Of a DNA stretch of 64,000 nt, positions 31,047 through 39,461 are shown piece after piece. Below the pieces are notes generated by a model. The model was not told where the DNA came from and ran no database searches. It saw only the letters and a program-made list of their open reading frames with translations. Numbering within the stretch: position 1 is the first letter of the stretch; every line of letters begins with the position of its first letter. Position numbers and translations under genes: made by a program. This stretch comes from Streptomyces sp. R21 (GTDB taxonomy: Bacteria > Actinomycetota > Actinomycetes > Streptomycetales > Streptomycetaceae): NCBI RefSeq assembly GCF_041051975.1, contig NZ_CP163435.1, positions 3,906,001 through 3,970,000 on the forward strand, given 5' to 3'.

Positions 31047-31166
31047 CGGGGGCCGGGAAGGATCACATTGACCTGGGGTCGGCCTGCCCCGGAGGGTTGG
31101 GTGTATGCCCCATGAAACAGCGCCTGCGGCGATACTCGGTGATCGACCGACGACCCGGGAGACTCC

Positions 31167-32087
31167 GTGCAAGGGGTGCTGACGGGGTTCGCGGTCATCG
31201 CGGTCGTCATCGGCGTCGGCTATGTGATCGGGCGGCGCGGCTATCTCGGGGACAACGGCCGCGAGGTGCTGACGAAGCTCGCCTTCCATGTGGCCTCCCC
31301 CGCGCTGCTGTTCACCACGCTCGCCCGCGCCGACCTCTCGGTGATCTTCTCCAGCCGGCTGCTGGTGACGGCGATGAGCACGGCCGCGGCGGCCGGAGTC
31401 TTCGTCGCGGTCGGTGTCGTACGGGGCTGGGGCGTGGGGCGGACCACGATCGGCGCGCTGTGCTCCAGTTACGTCAACTCGGGCAACCTCGGCATCCCGA
31501 TCGCCGTGTACGTGCTCGGCGACGCCTCGCTGGTCGCGCCCGTGCTGCTGTTCCAGCAGATCATGGTCACGCCGATCGCCCTCACCGTGCTGGATCTGTC
31601 CGGACAGGGCGAGAAGGGCCCGTTGTGGCGGCGGCTGCTCACGCCGCTGCGCAATCCCATCGCGGTCGGCTCGCTGTCGGGGGTCGCCGTCTCGGCCACC
31701 GGGCTGAGCGTGCCGGGCCCGGTGATGGACCCGCTCACGCTGATCGGGGGCATGTCCGTGCCCGCCGTACTGCTGGCGTTCGGCATCTCGCTGTGCGGCA
31801 GCACGCTGCCCGGCCGCGGCTCCGACCGGCATCCGGTGCTGCTCTCCGTCGCGCTGAAGTCCGTGGGCCAGCCGCTGGCCGCCTGGGCGCTCGCCGTCGG
31901 CGTCTTCGGGCTGCACGGAGCGCCGCTGCTCGACGTGGTGGTCACCTCGGCCCTGCCGGCCGCCCAGAACCTCTTCACGTACGCCTCGCGCTACCGGGTC
32001 GGCGAGACGCTGGCCCAGGAGTCGATCCTGCTGTCCACCATCGCGTCCGTGCCGGTGCTGGTGGTGATCGCGGCCGCCCTGGGGTGA
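31167..32087 (+). CDS. AEC-family (auxin efflux carrier-like) transporter
   Basis: 306 residues with ten hydrophobic segments. N-terminal LTGFAVIAVVIGVGYVIGRRGYLG is typical for AEC permeases, and the fold repeats in the C-half (PAVLLAFGISLCGSTLPGRG). The YVNSGNLGIPIAVY motif in TM4 is characteristic. Bacterial AEC proteins export malonate, malate or other anions; substrate unknown. GTG start at 31167. It converges with deoA, sharing a terminator. Confidence 0.9.
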   Translation: MQGVLTGFAVIAVVIGVGYVIGRRGYLGDNGREVLTKLAFHVASPALLFTTLARADLSVIFSSRLLVTAMSTAAAAGVFVAVGVVRGWGVGRTTIGALCSSYVNSGNLGIPIAVYVLGDASLVAPVLLFQQIMVTPIALTVLDLSGQGEKGPLWRRLLTPLRNPIAVGSLSGVAVSATGLSVPGPVMDPLTLIGGMSVPAVLLAFGISLCGSTLPGRGSDRHPVLLSVALKSVGQPLAAWALAVGVFGLHGAPLLDVVVTSALPAAQNLFTYASRYRVGETLAQESILLSTIASVPVLVVIAAALG

Positions 32088-32094
32088 CATGAAT

Positions 32095-32124
32095 GAGGGG
32101 CCGGTGCTTGCGCACCGGCCCCTC
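32095..32124. terminator. Bidirectional terminator between AEC transporter and deoA
   Basis: Perfect 13-bp stem GAGGGGCCGGTGC / GCACCGGCCCCTC with a TTGC tetraloop, midway between two convergent stop codons. Confidence 0.85.
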
Positions 32125-32138
32125 GTTCGACGTACGGA

Positions 32139-33422
32139 TCAGGCGATGCGGTCCAGCACGATCGGGTTCGGCGTGAAGGCCGTGCCGGCGGCGGCGATGT
32201 CGTACGAGCCCTCGACGGACTGGAGGGCGTACTCGAAGCGCTCCGGGGTGTCCGTGTGGAGGGTCAGCAGGGGCTGGCCCGCGGTGACCGTGTCGCCGGG
32301 CTTGGCGTGCATCTCGACGCCCGCGGCGGCCTGCACCGGGTCCTCCTTGCGGGCGCGTCCGGCGCCCAGGCGCCAGGCGGCGATACCGATGTCGTAGGCG
32401 TCGAGACGGGTCAGGACGCCGGAGGACGGGGCCGTGACGACGTGCTGCTCGCGCGAGGTGGGCAGTTCGGCGTCCGGGTCGCCGCCCTGCGCGGCGATCA
32501 TGCGGCGCCAGACGTCCATCGCGGAGCCGTCGGCCAGCGCCTTCGCCGGGTCGGCGTCCTTCACGCCCGCCGCGTCGAGCATCTCGCGCGCCAGGGCGAT
32601 GGTGAGTTCCACGACATCCGAGGGACCGCCGCCGGCGAGGACCTCGACGGACTCGCGGACCTCCAGGGCGTTGCCCGCAGTGAGGCCGAGGGGGGTGGAC
32701 ATGTCGGTGAGGAGGGCGACCGTCTTCACGCCGTGGTCCGTGCCCAGGCCGACCATCGTGGAGGCGAGTTCGCGGGCGTCCTCGATGGTCTTCATGAAGG
32801 CGCCGGAGCCGACCTTCACGTCCAGGACGAGCGAGCCGGTGCCCTCGGCGATCTTCTTGGACATGATCGAGGAGGCGATGAGCGGGATCGCCTCGACCGT
32901 GCCGGTGACGTCGCGCAGCGCGTAGAGCTTCTTGTCGGCCGGGGCCAGGCCGTCGCCCGCCGCGCAGATGACCGCGCCGGTGGTGTCGAGGACGTGCAGC
33001 ATCTCCTCGTTGGAGAGCAGCGCGCGCCAGCCGGGGATGGACTCCAACTTGTCGAGGGTGCCGCCGGTGTGGCCGAGGCCGCGCCCGGACAGCTGCGGGA
33101 CCGCCGCGCCGCAGGCCGCCACGAGCGGGGCCAGCGGCAGCGTGATCTTGTCGCCGACGCCGCCCGTGGAGTGCTTGTCGGCGGTCGGGCGGGAGAGCGA
33201 GGAGAACTCCATGCGCTCGCCGGAGGCGATCATCGCGGCGGTCCAGCGGGCGATCTCGCGGCGGTTCATGCCGTTGAGGAGGATCGCCATGTTGAGGGCG
33301 GCCATCTGGTAGTCCGCGACCTCGCCGCGGGTGTACGCGTCGATGACCCAGTCGATCTGCTCGTCGCTGAACTCACCGCGGTCCCGCTTGGTGCGGATGA
33401 CGGAGACTGCGTCCATGGCCAT
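32139..33422 (-). CDS. deoA: Thymidine phosphorylase
   Basis: 427 residues, the family's normal length. It cleaves thymidine/deoxyuridine with phosphate to base and deoxyribose-1-phosphate. Visible: alpha domain AVSVIRTKRDRG, phosphate-binding KHSTGGVGDK, SGRGLGHTGGTLDKLESIPG, and LVLDVKVGSGAFMKT. It is last in the ABC-cdd-deoA operon, 82 bases after cdd. AAGGAA lies before the ATG at 33422; the Met two codons in (33416) is possible. Confidence 0.95.
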   Translation of the reverse strand: MAMDAVSVIRTKRDRGEFSDEQIDWVIDAYTRGEVADYQMAALNMAILLNGMNRREIARWTAAMIASGERMEFSSLSRPTADKHSTGGVGDKITLPLAPLVAACGAAVPQLSGRGLGHTGGTLDKLESIPGWRALLSNEEMLHVLDTTGAVICAAGDGLAPADKKLYALRDVTGTVEAIPLIASSIMSKKIAEGTGSLVLDVKVGSGAFMKTIEDARELASTMVGLGTDHGVKTVALLTDMSTPLGLTAGNALEVRESVEVLAGGGPSDVVELTIALAREMLDAAGVKDADPAKALADGSAMDVWRRMIAAQGGDPDAELPTSREQHVVTAPSSGVLTRLDAYDIGIAAWRLGAGRARKEDPVQAAAGVEMHAKPGDTVTAGQPLLTLHTDTPERFEYALQSVEGSYDIAAAGTAFTPNPIVLDRIA

Positions 33423-33504
33423 GGGGGTTCCTTCCGAAGACTTGCGAACATCTGCGGCCCCTCCCGATTCTGTCGTCCAGTCGTCGGAAGGGGCCGCACA
33501 GGCG

Positions 33505-33918
33505 TTACTTGGTGAGATGCTCCGGCCCGAAGGCCTGCGGGAGCATCTCGGAGAGCGGCAGGATTCCGGCCGGGGTCTCCAGGATCAGCTCGGCTCCGCC
33601 GAACTCGTAGAGCAGCTGGCGGCAGCGCCCGCACGGCACGAGGATCTCGCCCCGTCCGTCGACACAGGTGAAGTGCGTCAGGCGGCCGCCGCCGGTGTTC
33701 TGCAGCTGCGAGACCAGTCCGCACTCGGCGCACAGTCCGAGCCCGTACGAGGCGTTCTCGACGTTGCAGCCGGTGACGACGCGGCCGTCGTCGACGAGGG
33801 CCGCGACACCGACCGGGAAGCTCGAGTACGGGGCGTACGCACGGGACATGGCGTCCCGGGCCGCCGCGCGCAGGGCCTCCCAGTCGACGGCCGTGGAGGC
33901 CTTGTCGGCGGAGGTCAC
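33505..33918 (-). CDS. cdd: Cytidine deaminase
   Basis: 137-residue homotetrameric-type deaminase converting (deoxy)cytidine to (deoxy)uridine. The zinc site has Cys-Ala-Glu in GLCAECGL and Pro-Cys-x2-Cys in VPCGRCRQ. Substrate-binding FPVGVAAL and NVENASYGLG are present. The GTG start overlaps the preceding permease stop by four bases, so it is translationally coupled. It lies between the transporter genes and deoA. Confidence 0.95.
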   Translation of the reverse strand: MTSADKASTAVDWEALRAAARDAMSRAYAPYSSFPVGVAALVDDGRVVTGCNVENASYGLGLCAECGLVSQLQNTGGGRLTHFTCVDGRGEILVPCGRCRQLLYEFGGAELILETPAGILPLSEMLPQAFGPEHLTK

Positions 33919-35201
33919 TTGCCCTGTCCCTTGCGGTAGCGCATGCCGTCCGCCTTCGGCATCCGCAGCCGCTGGGCGGACAGCGAGAGCACGAGCAGCG
34001 TGACGACGTACGGCGTGGCGCCGACGAAGTCGCTCGGAACGTCATCCGTCATCAGGTACCAGACCAGCACCAGCACGCCGAGGCCAGCGCTGACGATGCC
34101 CTGGAGGAACGACTTCTTGTACAGCTTCCAGGCCGCGAGGAGCGCCAGCAGCACGACGAACATGAGCAGCAGCGCGTGCACGGTCTCGCCGCCGTTGCGC
34201 AGCTGGAGCGCGTCGGAGTAGCCGAACAGGCCCGCGCCCATGGCGAGCCCGGCCGGCCGCCAGTTGCCGAAGATCATCGCCGCGAGACCGATGTAACCGC
34301 GCCCGCCGGTCTGGCCCTCCAGGTAGCTGTGCGAGGTGACCAGGGCGAGGAAGGCGCCGCCGAGACCGGCGAGACCGCCGGAGATGGCCACGGCGATGTA
34401 CTTGTACTTGTAGACGTTGACGCCGAGGGACTCGGCGGCGATCGGGTTCTCACCGCAGGAGCGCAGCCGCAGACCGAACGACGTGCGCCACAGCACGAGG
34501 GCGCTGACCACGAACAGGACGGCCGCGAGCAGTGTCACCACGGAGACGTTGGTGACCAGGCCGCCGAGGATGCCGGCCAGGTCGGAGATGAAGAACCAGT
34601 GGTGGTTCTGGATCTTCTCCAGGGCGTCGGAGAGGCCGGGCACGGTGATGTCGCCCAGCGAGTCCACCGGCGGGGACTGCTTCGGGTTGCCGCCCTTGGC
34701 CGCGGCGTCGCCCTCGGCGAAGAAGACCTTGGCGAGGTACTGGGTGAAGCCGAGCGCGAGCAGGTTGACGGCGACACCGGAGACGATGTGGTCGACGCCG
34801 AAGGTGACGGTGGCGACGGCGTGCACCAGGCCGCCGAGGACACCGAAGCCGACGCCGCACAGCAGGCCGAGCCAGGGGTTGGTCTGCCAGCCGATCCAGC
34901 CGGCGCCGAAGGTGCCGAGGATCATCATGCCTTCGAGGCCGATGTTGACCACACCGGCCCGCTCGGACCACAGGCCGGCGAGACCGGCGAGGCCGATCGG
35001 CACGGCGAGGCCGAGCGCGGCGGCGATCTGGCCGTCGTTGGTGAGCTGGTCGGCGCCGGTGATCACGCGGACCATGGAGACGAGCAGCAGCGCGCCCGCG
35101 ACGATCATGAGGATCCGGCCCAGGGAGCGGCCGGAGCGCTTGCCCGTGGACTCCGCCTTGGGCGCCGCGGGCGGCGGCGTGTCGGTCATCGTGGCAGTCA
35201 T
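33915..35201 (-). CDS. Nucleoside ABC transporter permease (second)
   Basis: 428-residue branched-chain/RbsC-type permease (BPD_transp_2). About 10 hydrophobic segments, including LGLAVPIGLAGLAGLWSERAGVVNIGLEGMM, where the 'NIGLEG' motif marks BMP-type nucleoside permeases, and GVNVYKYKYIAVAISGGLAGLGG. It works with the other permease, the ATPase and the BMP lipoprotein in nucleoside uptake. The ATG at 35201 overlaps the previous stop (TGATG) and GGAGG precedes it. Its stop overlaps cdd. Confidence 0.93.
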   Translation of the reverse strand: MTATMTDTPPPAAPKAESTGKRSGRSLGRILMIVAGALLLVSMVRVITGADQLTNDGQIAAALGLAVPIGLAGLAGLWSERAGVVNIGLEGMMILGTFGAGWIGWQTNPWLGLLCGVGFGVLGGLVHAVATVTFGVDHIVSGVAVNLLALGFTQYLAKVFFAEGDAAAKGGNPKQSPPVDSLGDITVPGLSDALEKIQNHHWFFISDLAGILGGLVTNVSVVTLLAAVLFVVSALVLWRTSFGLRLRSCGENPIAAESLGVNVYKYKYIAVAISGGLAGLGGAFLALVTSHSYLEGQTGGRGYIGLAAMIFGNWRPAGLAMGAGLFGYSDALQLRNGGETVHALLLMFVVLLALLAAWKLYKKSFLQGIVSAGLGVLVLVWYLMTDDVPSDFVGATPYVVTLLVLSLSAQRLRMPKADGMRYRKGQGK

Positions 35202-36325
35202 CACGCCACCTCCTGCTTCTCGGTCGGGGCGGCCTGGGCGGCGAGCTCGGCTCCGACCCGCTGCTGCTGGCGCTTGAGGCCGTACCGGCGTACGACCTCG
35301 TAGGCGATGACGACGCACAGGACGATGACGCCCTGGATGACGCCGAGGATTTCCTTGTCGTAGCCCTCGAACTCGAGGTGGTTCGTGGTGCGCTCCAGGA
35401 AGCCCCAGAGCAGGGCGCCGAGCGCGATGCCGATGGGGTTGTTGCGGCCGAGCAGCGCGATGGCGATACCGGTGAAGCCGATGCCCGCCGGGAAGTCGTT
35501 GCTGAACTGGTGGCTGTCGTTGAGGAGGGTCGGCATGCCGATCAGACCGGCCACCGCACCGGAGATGATCATGCTGGTGGCGATCATCTTCTTGACGCTG
35601 ACACCGCTCGCGGCGGCCGCCGTCTCCGACTGGCCGACGGTGCGCAGGTCAAAGCCGAACCGGGTGCGGCCGAGCACGAACCAGTAGGCGACGCCGACGA
35701 TCACCGCGATGACGATGAAGCCCCAGAGCGTGCCCGCCGCGCCGGCGTCGATGTTGAAGAAGTACGACGAGTGGGGCAGCGGCTTGGTGGAGACGAGGGT
35801 GCCCGCCTGGTCGAGCTGGCCGAGCTGCTCGGGCTGGAGCAGGTAGGCGATGACCGCGGTGGCGATCGAGTTCAGCATGATCGTCGAGATGACCTCGCTG
35901 ACGCCGCGGGTCACCTTCAGGATGCCGGCGATGGCCGCCCACAGAGCACCGGTGAGCATCGCGCACAGGATCATCAGCGGGATGGCGATGAAGCCCGGCA
36001 CGGTCAGCGCGCCGCCGAGAACGGCGGCCATGAAGGCGGCGAGCCGGTACTGGCCGTCGACGCCGATGTTGAACAGGTTCATACGGAAGCCGATGGCCAC
36101 CGCGACACCCGCCAGGTAGTACGTCGTCGCCTTGTTCAGGATGTAGACCTGGCTGTCGCTGGCGGAGCCGTAGGTCAGCATGTCGCTGAACGCGGCGCCC
36201 GGGTTCTTGCCGGTGGCGAGGATCACCAGGGCGGTGACCACGATCGCGGCGACGAGCGCGAGCAGCGGCGCCGCGAGACCGAGCAGCAGCCGCTCCTTGT
36301 CGATCCGTGAGGTCAGCTTCTTCAT
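35201..36325 (-). CDS. Nucleoside ABC transporter permease (first)
   Basis: 374-residue BPD_transp_2 permease. It has TM segments near residues 14-38, 70-115 and onward, with YYLAGVAVAIGFRMNLFNIGVDGQYRLAAFMAAVLGG, whose NIGVDGQ motif is a marker for permease 1 of BMP-type nucleoside systems, and AAAASGVSVKKMIATSMIISGAVAGL. The ATG overlaps the ATPase stop (ATGA). Its stop overlaps the next permease start. The ~25 C-terminal residues are charged and cytoplasmic. Confidence 0.93.
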   Translation of the reverse strand: MKKLTSRIDKERLLLGLAAPLLALVAAIVVTALVILATGKNPGAAFSDMLTYGSASDSQVYILNKATTYYLAGVAVAIGFRMNLFNIGVDGQYRLAAFMAAVLGGALTVPGFIAIPLMILCAMLTGALWAAIAGILKVTRGVSEVISTIMLNSIATAVIAYLLQPEQLGQLDQAGTLVSTKPLPHSSYFFNIDAGAAGTLWGFIVIAVIVGVAYWFVLGRTRFGFDLRTVGQSETAAAASGVSVKKMIATSMIISGAVAGLIGMPTLLNDSHQFSNDFPAGIGFTGIAIALLGRNNPIGIALGALLWGFLERTTNHLEFEGYDKEILGVIQGVIVLCVVIAYEVVRRYGLKRQQQRVGAELAAQAAPTEKQEVA

Positions 36326-37881
36326 CGGGCGTCGTCCTCTGTGTGCTCCAGGTGGCCGGCGGCCGCACCCGTCATGGCGGATCCCAGCTCCTCGGGCGTG
36401 ATGGTGGCCGGATCGGCGTCGGCGACCAGGCGGCCGCGGTACATGACCCGCAGGGTGTCGGAGAGCCCGATGAGCTCGTCCAGGTCGGCGGAGATCAGCA
36501 GCACGGCCAGGCCCTCGCGGCGGGCCTCGCGGATGTGGTCCCAGATCGCCGCCTGCGCACCGACGTCGACACCGCGGGTGGGGTGGGCGGCGATGAGCAG
36601 CTTGGGCGCGTGGCTCATCTCGCGGCCCACGATCAGCTTCTGCTGGTTGCCGCCGGAGAGCGAGGCGGCGGTCACCTCGATGCCGGGCGTGCGGACGTCG
36701 TAGGCGCTGATGATGCGCTCGGTGTCGGCGCGGGCGCCCTTCAGGTCGAGCAGTGCGCCACGGGAGTTGGGCCGCTCGCTGACGTGGCCGAGGATGCGGT
36801 TCTCCCACAGCGGCGCTTCGAGGAGCAGTCCGTGGCGGTGCCGGTCCTCGGGGATGTAGCCGATGCCGGCCTCGCGGCGGCGGCGGGTGGGCGCGTGGGA
36901 GATGTCCGCGTCGCCGAGCGTGATGACGCCGGCGTCGGGGTCCCGGATGCCCATGATCGCCTCGACCAGTTCGGACTGGCCGTTGCCCTCCACGCCCGCG
37001 ATGCCGAGGACTTCGCCGCGGTGGATGGTGAAGGTGATGTCGTCGAGGATGATCCGCTCGACGCCGTCGAGGTCGGTCTGGGTCAGGCGCAGCGCCGCCA
37101 CGTCGAGCAGCGGGATGTCCGTGACGGTGGACTCCTCGGTCTCCGGCGTGGGCAGTTCGCTGCCGACCATCAGCTCGGCGAGCTGCTTGGAGGTGGTGGT
37201 CTTGGGGTCGGCGGTGCCGACGGTGGTGCCGCGCCGGATGACGGTGATCTCGTCGGCGACGGACAGCACCTCGCCCAGCTTGTGGGAGATGAAGATGACC
37301 GTGAGGCCCTCGGCCTTGAGCTCGCGCAGGTTGTCGAAGAGCGCGTCGACCTCCTGCGGCACGAGCACCGCGGTGGGCTCGTCGAGGATCAGGGTCTTGG
37401 CGCCGCGGTAGAGGACCTTGAGGATCTCCACGCGCTGGCGGTCGGCGACACCGAGCTGCTCCATGAGGACGTCGGGCCGGACGTTCAGGCCGTACGCGTC
37501 GGAGATCTCCTTGATCTTCGTGCGGGCCTTGGAGCCGATGCCGTGCAGCTTCTCCGCGCCGAGGACGACGTTCTCGAGAACCGTGAGGTTGTCGGCCAGC
37601 ATGAAGTGCTGGTGCACCATGCCGATGCCACGCGCGATGGCGTCGGCGGGGTTGTGGAACGTGACCTGCTCGCCGTTCACCGTGATGGTGCCCTCGTCCG
37701 GCTGCTGCATGCCGTAGAGGATCTTCATCAGGGTGGACTTGCCGGCGCCGTTCTCACCACAGAGGGCGTGCACGGTGCCGGAGCGGACGGTGATGTCGAT
37801 GTCGCGGTTGGCGACGACTCCGGGGAAACGCTTGGTGATGCCGCGCAGTTCGACGGCAGCGGGAGGGCTGGACGCGTTGAT
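36322..37881 (-). CDS. Nucleoside ABC transporter ATPase (apparent AUC start)
   Basis: About 519 residues with two ABC domains. Domain 1: Walker A GENGAGKST, signature VADRQRVEILK, Walker B LILDEPTAVL. Domain 2: degenerate Walker A GVEGNGQSE, signature LSGGNQQKL, Walker B LIAAHPTRGVDVG. The first domain's beta strands (VELRGITKRFPGV) lie upstream of the first GTG (37773), so the gene must begin earlier. The frame is open to a stop near 37937 but has no ATG, GTG or TTG; an ATC at 37881 sits eight bases after GAGGAG. A start at 37773 would lose the first 36 residues of the fold. An AUC start is inferred. Operon continues with two permeases, cdd and deoA. Confidence 0.9.
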   Translation of the reverse strand: MNASSPPAAVELRGITKRFPGVVANRDIDITVRSGTVHALCGENGAGKSTLMKILYGMQQPDEGTITVNGEQVTFHNPADAIARGIGMVHQHFMLADNLTVLENVVLGAEKLHGIGSKARTKIKEISDAYGLNVRPDVLMEQLGVADRQRVEILKVLYRGAKTLILDEPTAVLVPQEVDALFDNLRELKAEGLTVIFISHKLGEVLSVADEITVIRRGTTVGTADPKTTTSKQLAELMVGSELPTPETEESTVTDIPLLDVAALRLTQTDLDGVERIILDDITFTIHRGEVLGIAGVEGNGQSELVEAIMGIRDPDAGVITLGDADISHAPTRRRREAGIGYIPEDRHRHGLLLEAPLWENRILGHVSERPNSRGALLDLKGARADTERIISAYDVRTPGIEVTAASLSGGNQQKLIVGREMSHAPKLLIAAHPTRGVDVGAQAAIWDHIREARREGLAVLLISADLDELIGLSDTLRVMYRGRLVADADPATITPEELGSAMTGAAAGHLEHTEDDAR

Positions 37882-37954
37882 GGCGCACTCTCCTCGGGGG
37901 AAGGGGCTGCGTGGGGAGGGCAGGCGTCGGCGACGCTAGCGCGGCAACTCCACG

Positions 37955-37966
37955 CTACACGCGTAG
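37955..37966. promoter_or_regulatory. Operator-like CTACACGCGTAG upstream of the nucleoside ABC operon
   Basis: Matches CTACGCGCGTAG at 11 of 12 positions. It lies about 75 bases upstream of the ATPase start; a TAGCGT -10-like hexamer (minus strand, 37938-37933) is just downstream of it. Confidence 0.68.
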
Positions 37967-37983
37967 AGTTGACACATTGTTAT

Positions 37984-38028
37984 GGCTCGACGTGGGGGAA
38001 CGTGGTGGAGGTTCCCCCTCGTCGAGCC
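37984..38028. terminator. Long hairpin between the BMP and ATPase genes
   Basis: GGCTCGACG-T-GGGGGAAC pairs with GTTCCCCC-T-CGTCGAGCC, 17 of 18 positions, with a nine-base loop. It would end or reduce read-through from the lipoprotein gene just ahead of the ATPase operon's own promoter and operator. Confidence 0.65.
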
Positions 38029-38094
38029 AGGTCCGCCGTGCCGGGGCGACGGGGCAGGCCGCCGGGTCACCGAGACGGTCGGGACCGAGGGGCC

Positions 38095-38118
38095 GCGGCG
38101 AGGCCGGAGCCTCGCCGC
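38095..38118 (-). terminator. Hairpin just after the BMP lipoprotein gene
   Basis: Perfect 10-bp stem GCGGCGAGGC / GCCTCGCCGC with a four-base loop, 11 bases past the lipoprotein stop codon on the minus strand. Confidence 0.7.
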
Positions 38119-38128
38119 AACCATGAGA

Positions 38129-39184
38129 TCACGGGGTCGTCTTGACCTTGATCTCGCCGTCGGCGATCTTCTTCTGAGCCGCGTCCAGCTGGGTCTTGAT
38201 GTCGTCGATGAAGCCACCGCTGGTGGCCAGCGACACGCCGCCGTCCTTGAGGGCGTAGGTGTGGGTGCCCGTGAGCGGCTTGCCGTCCTTGACCGACTTG
38301 ATCAGGTCGTAGACGCCGATGTCGACGTTCTTGATGACCGAGGTCAGGATCGAGTTCTTGTACTTGGCGAGACCCGGGATGTTGTACTGGTCGGAGTCCA
38401 CGCCGATGGCCCAGGCACCCTTGACGCCGCTGACGGCCTCGATGGAGCCGTTGCCGGAGGAGCCGGCCGCCGAGTAGATCACGTCGGCGCCCTTGTCGAG
38501 CATGCCCGACGCGGCCTCCTTGCCCTTGTCGGGGCTGGCGAAGCCGGAGGTGTCCGAGCCGTGGCTCAGGTACTGGGTGTCGACCTGGATCGACTTCTTG
38601 GTGTCCTTGGCGCCCTGGACGAAGCCCGCCTCGAACTTCTTGATCAGCGGAACGTCGACGCCGCCGATGAAGCCGACGTGGTTCTTCTTGGTCTTCAGCG
38701 CCGCGGCGACACCGGCCAGGTAGGAGCCCTGCTCCTCGGTGAAGGTGATGCTGTCGGCGTTCTTGGTGTCCACGACGGAGTCGATGATGCCGAAGTTGGT
38801 CTTCGGGTACTTCGCGGCGACCTTCGTCATGGAGGCGGCGTACGCGTAGCCGACACCGATGACCGGGTTGTAGCCGGCGTCGGCCAGGTCGGAGAGTCGC
38901 TGCTCGCGGTCGGCCTCGGTGTCGGAGGTCTTCGCGGTCAGCTCCTTGAGCTCACCGCCGAACTCCTTCTTGGCCTTGTCGGCACCGCGCGCGGCGGAGT
39001 CGTTGAAGGAGTGGTCGCCACGGCCGCCGACGTCGAAGGCAAGGCCGATCTTGACGCCCTTGCCGGAGGACTCGGTGGAGGACGAGCTGTCGTTGTCGGA
39101 GGACGTGCTGCCACACGCGGTGGCGGACAGTGCGAGTGCTGCGGTCGCGATACACGCAGCGGAAAGCTTGGCTACCCGGCGCAC
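38129..39184 (-). CDS. BMP-family nucleoside-binding lipoprotein
   Basis: 351 residues. Signal peptide and lipobox (ALALSATAC, lipidated Cys at residue 24) are followed by a Ser/Asp/Thr-rich linker and a BMP (PnrA-like) domain: KIGLAFDVGGRGDHSFNDSAARGADKA, VIGVGYAYAASM, FTEEQGSYLAGVAAALKTKKNHVGFIGGVDVPLIKKFEAGF, YSAAGSSGNGSIEAV. It is the external purine/pyrimidine-nucleoside receptor for the ABC transporter encoded next. GTG start with GAAGGAG ribosome-binding site. Separate promoter with a degenerate operator (39290-39301) and two hairpins after it suggest more lipoprotein than ATPase is made. Confidence 0.95.
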   Translation of the reverse strand: MRRVAKLSAACIATAALALSATACGSTSSDNDSSSSTESSGKGVKIGLAFDVGGRGDHSFNDSAARGADKAKKEFGGELKELTAKTSDTEADREQRLSDLADAGYNPVIGVGYAYAASMTKVAAKYPKTNFGIIDSVVDTKNADSITFTEEQGSYLAGVAAALKTKKNHVGFIGGVDVPLIKKFEAGFVQGAKDTKKSIQVDTQYLSHGSDTSGFASPDKGKEAASGMLDKGADVIYSAAGSSGNGSIEAVSGVKGAWAIGVDSDQYNIPGLAKYKNSILTSVIKNVDIGVYDLIKSVKDGKPLTGTHTYALKDGGVSLATSGGFIDDIKTQLDAAQKKIADGEIKVKTTP

Positions 39185-39289
39185 GGGAAGGCTCCTTCAC
39201 CTGACCTGAGCGCCATGTCGGCGCTTGATGTGAGCACCATGCCAGTGCTCGAGCCAGGACGCCCCGTCGGCGTCGGCTTCGCGGCATCG

Positions 39290-39301
39290 TAACGCGCGTA
39301 G
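39290..39301. promoter_or_regulatory. Degenerate operator TAACGCGCGTAG upstream of the BMP gene
   Basis: Ten of twelve positions match CTACGCGCGTAG; on the minus strand it reads CTACGCGCGTTA. It is about 105 bases upstream of the BMP start codon, consistent with a promoter further upstream than for the leaderless genes. Confidence 0.55.
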
Positions 39302-39461
39302 ATGTCAGAAAAAGACCTCTTCCGAAGCCGTTATCGATTCGAGGCAAACGGCGTCTGAACTCGGACTCTTGGTGATCACCACGCTCGTGCACGGACTGTG
39401 CACGATTGGCTTACAACGGTATTGCGCCGGGCGGCGCAATGCCCCAGGCCGAGCCACCTGC

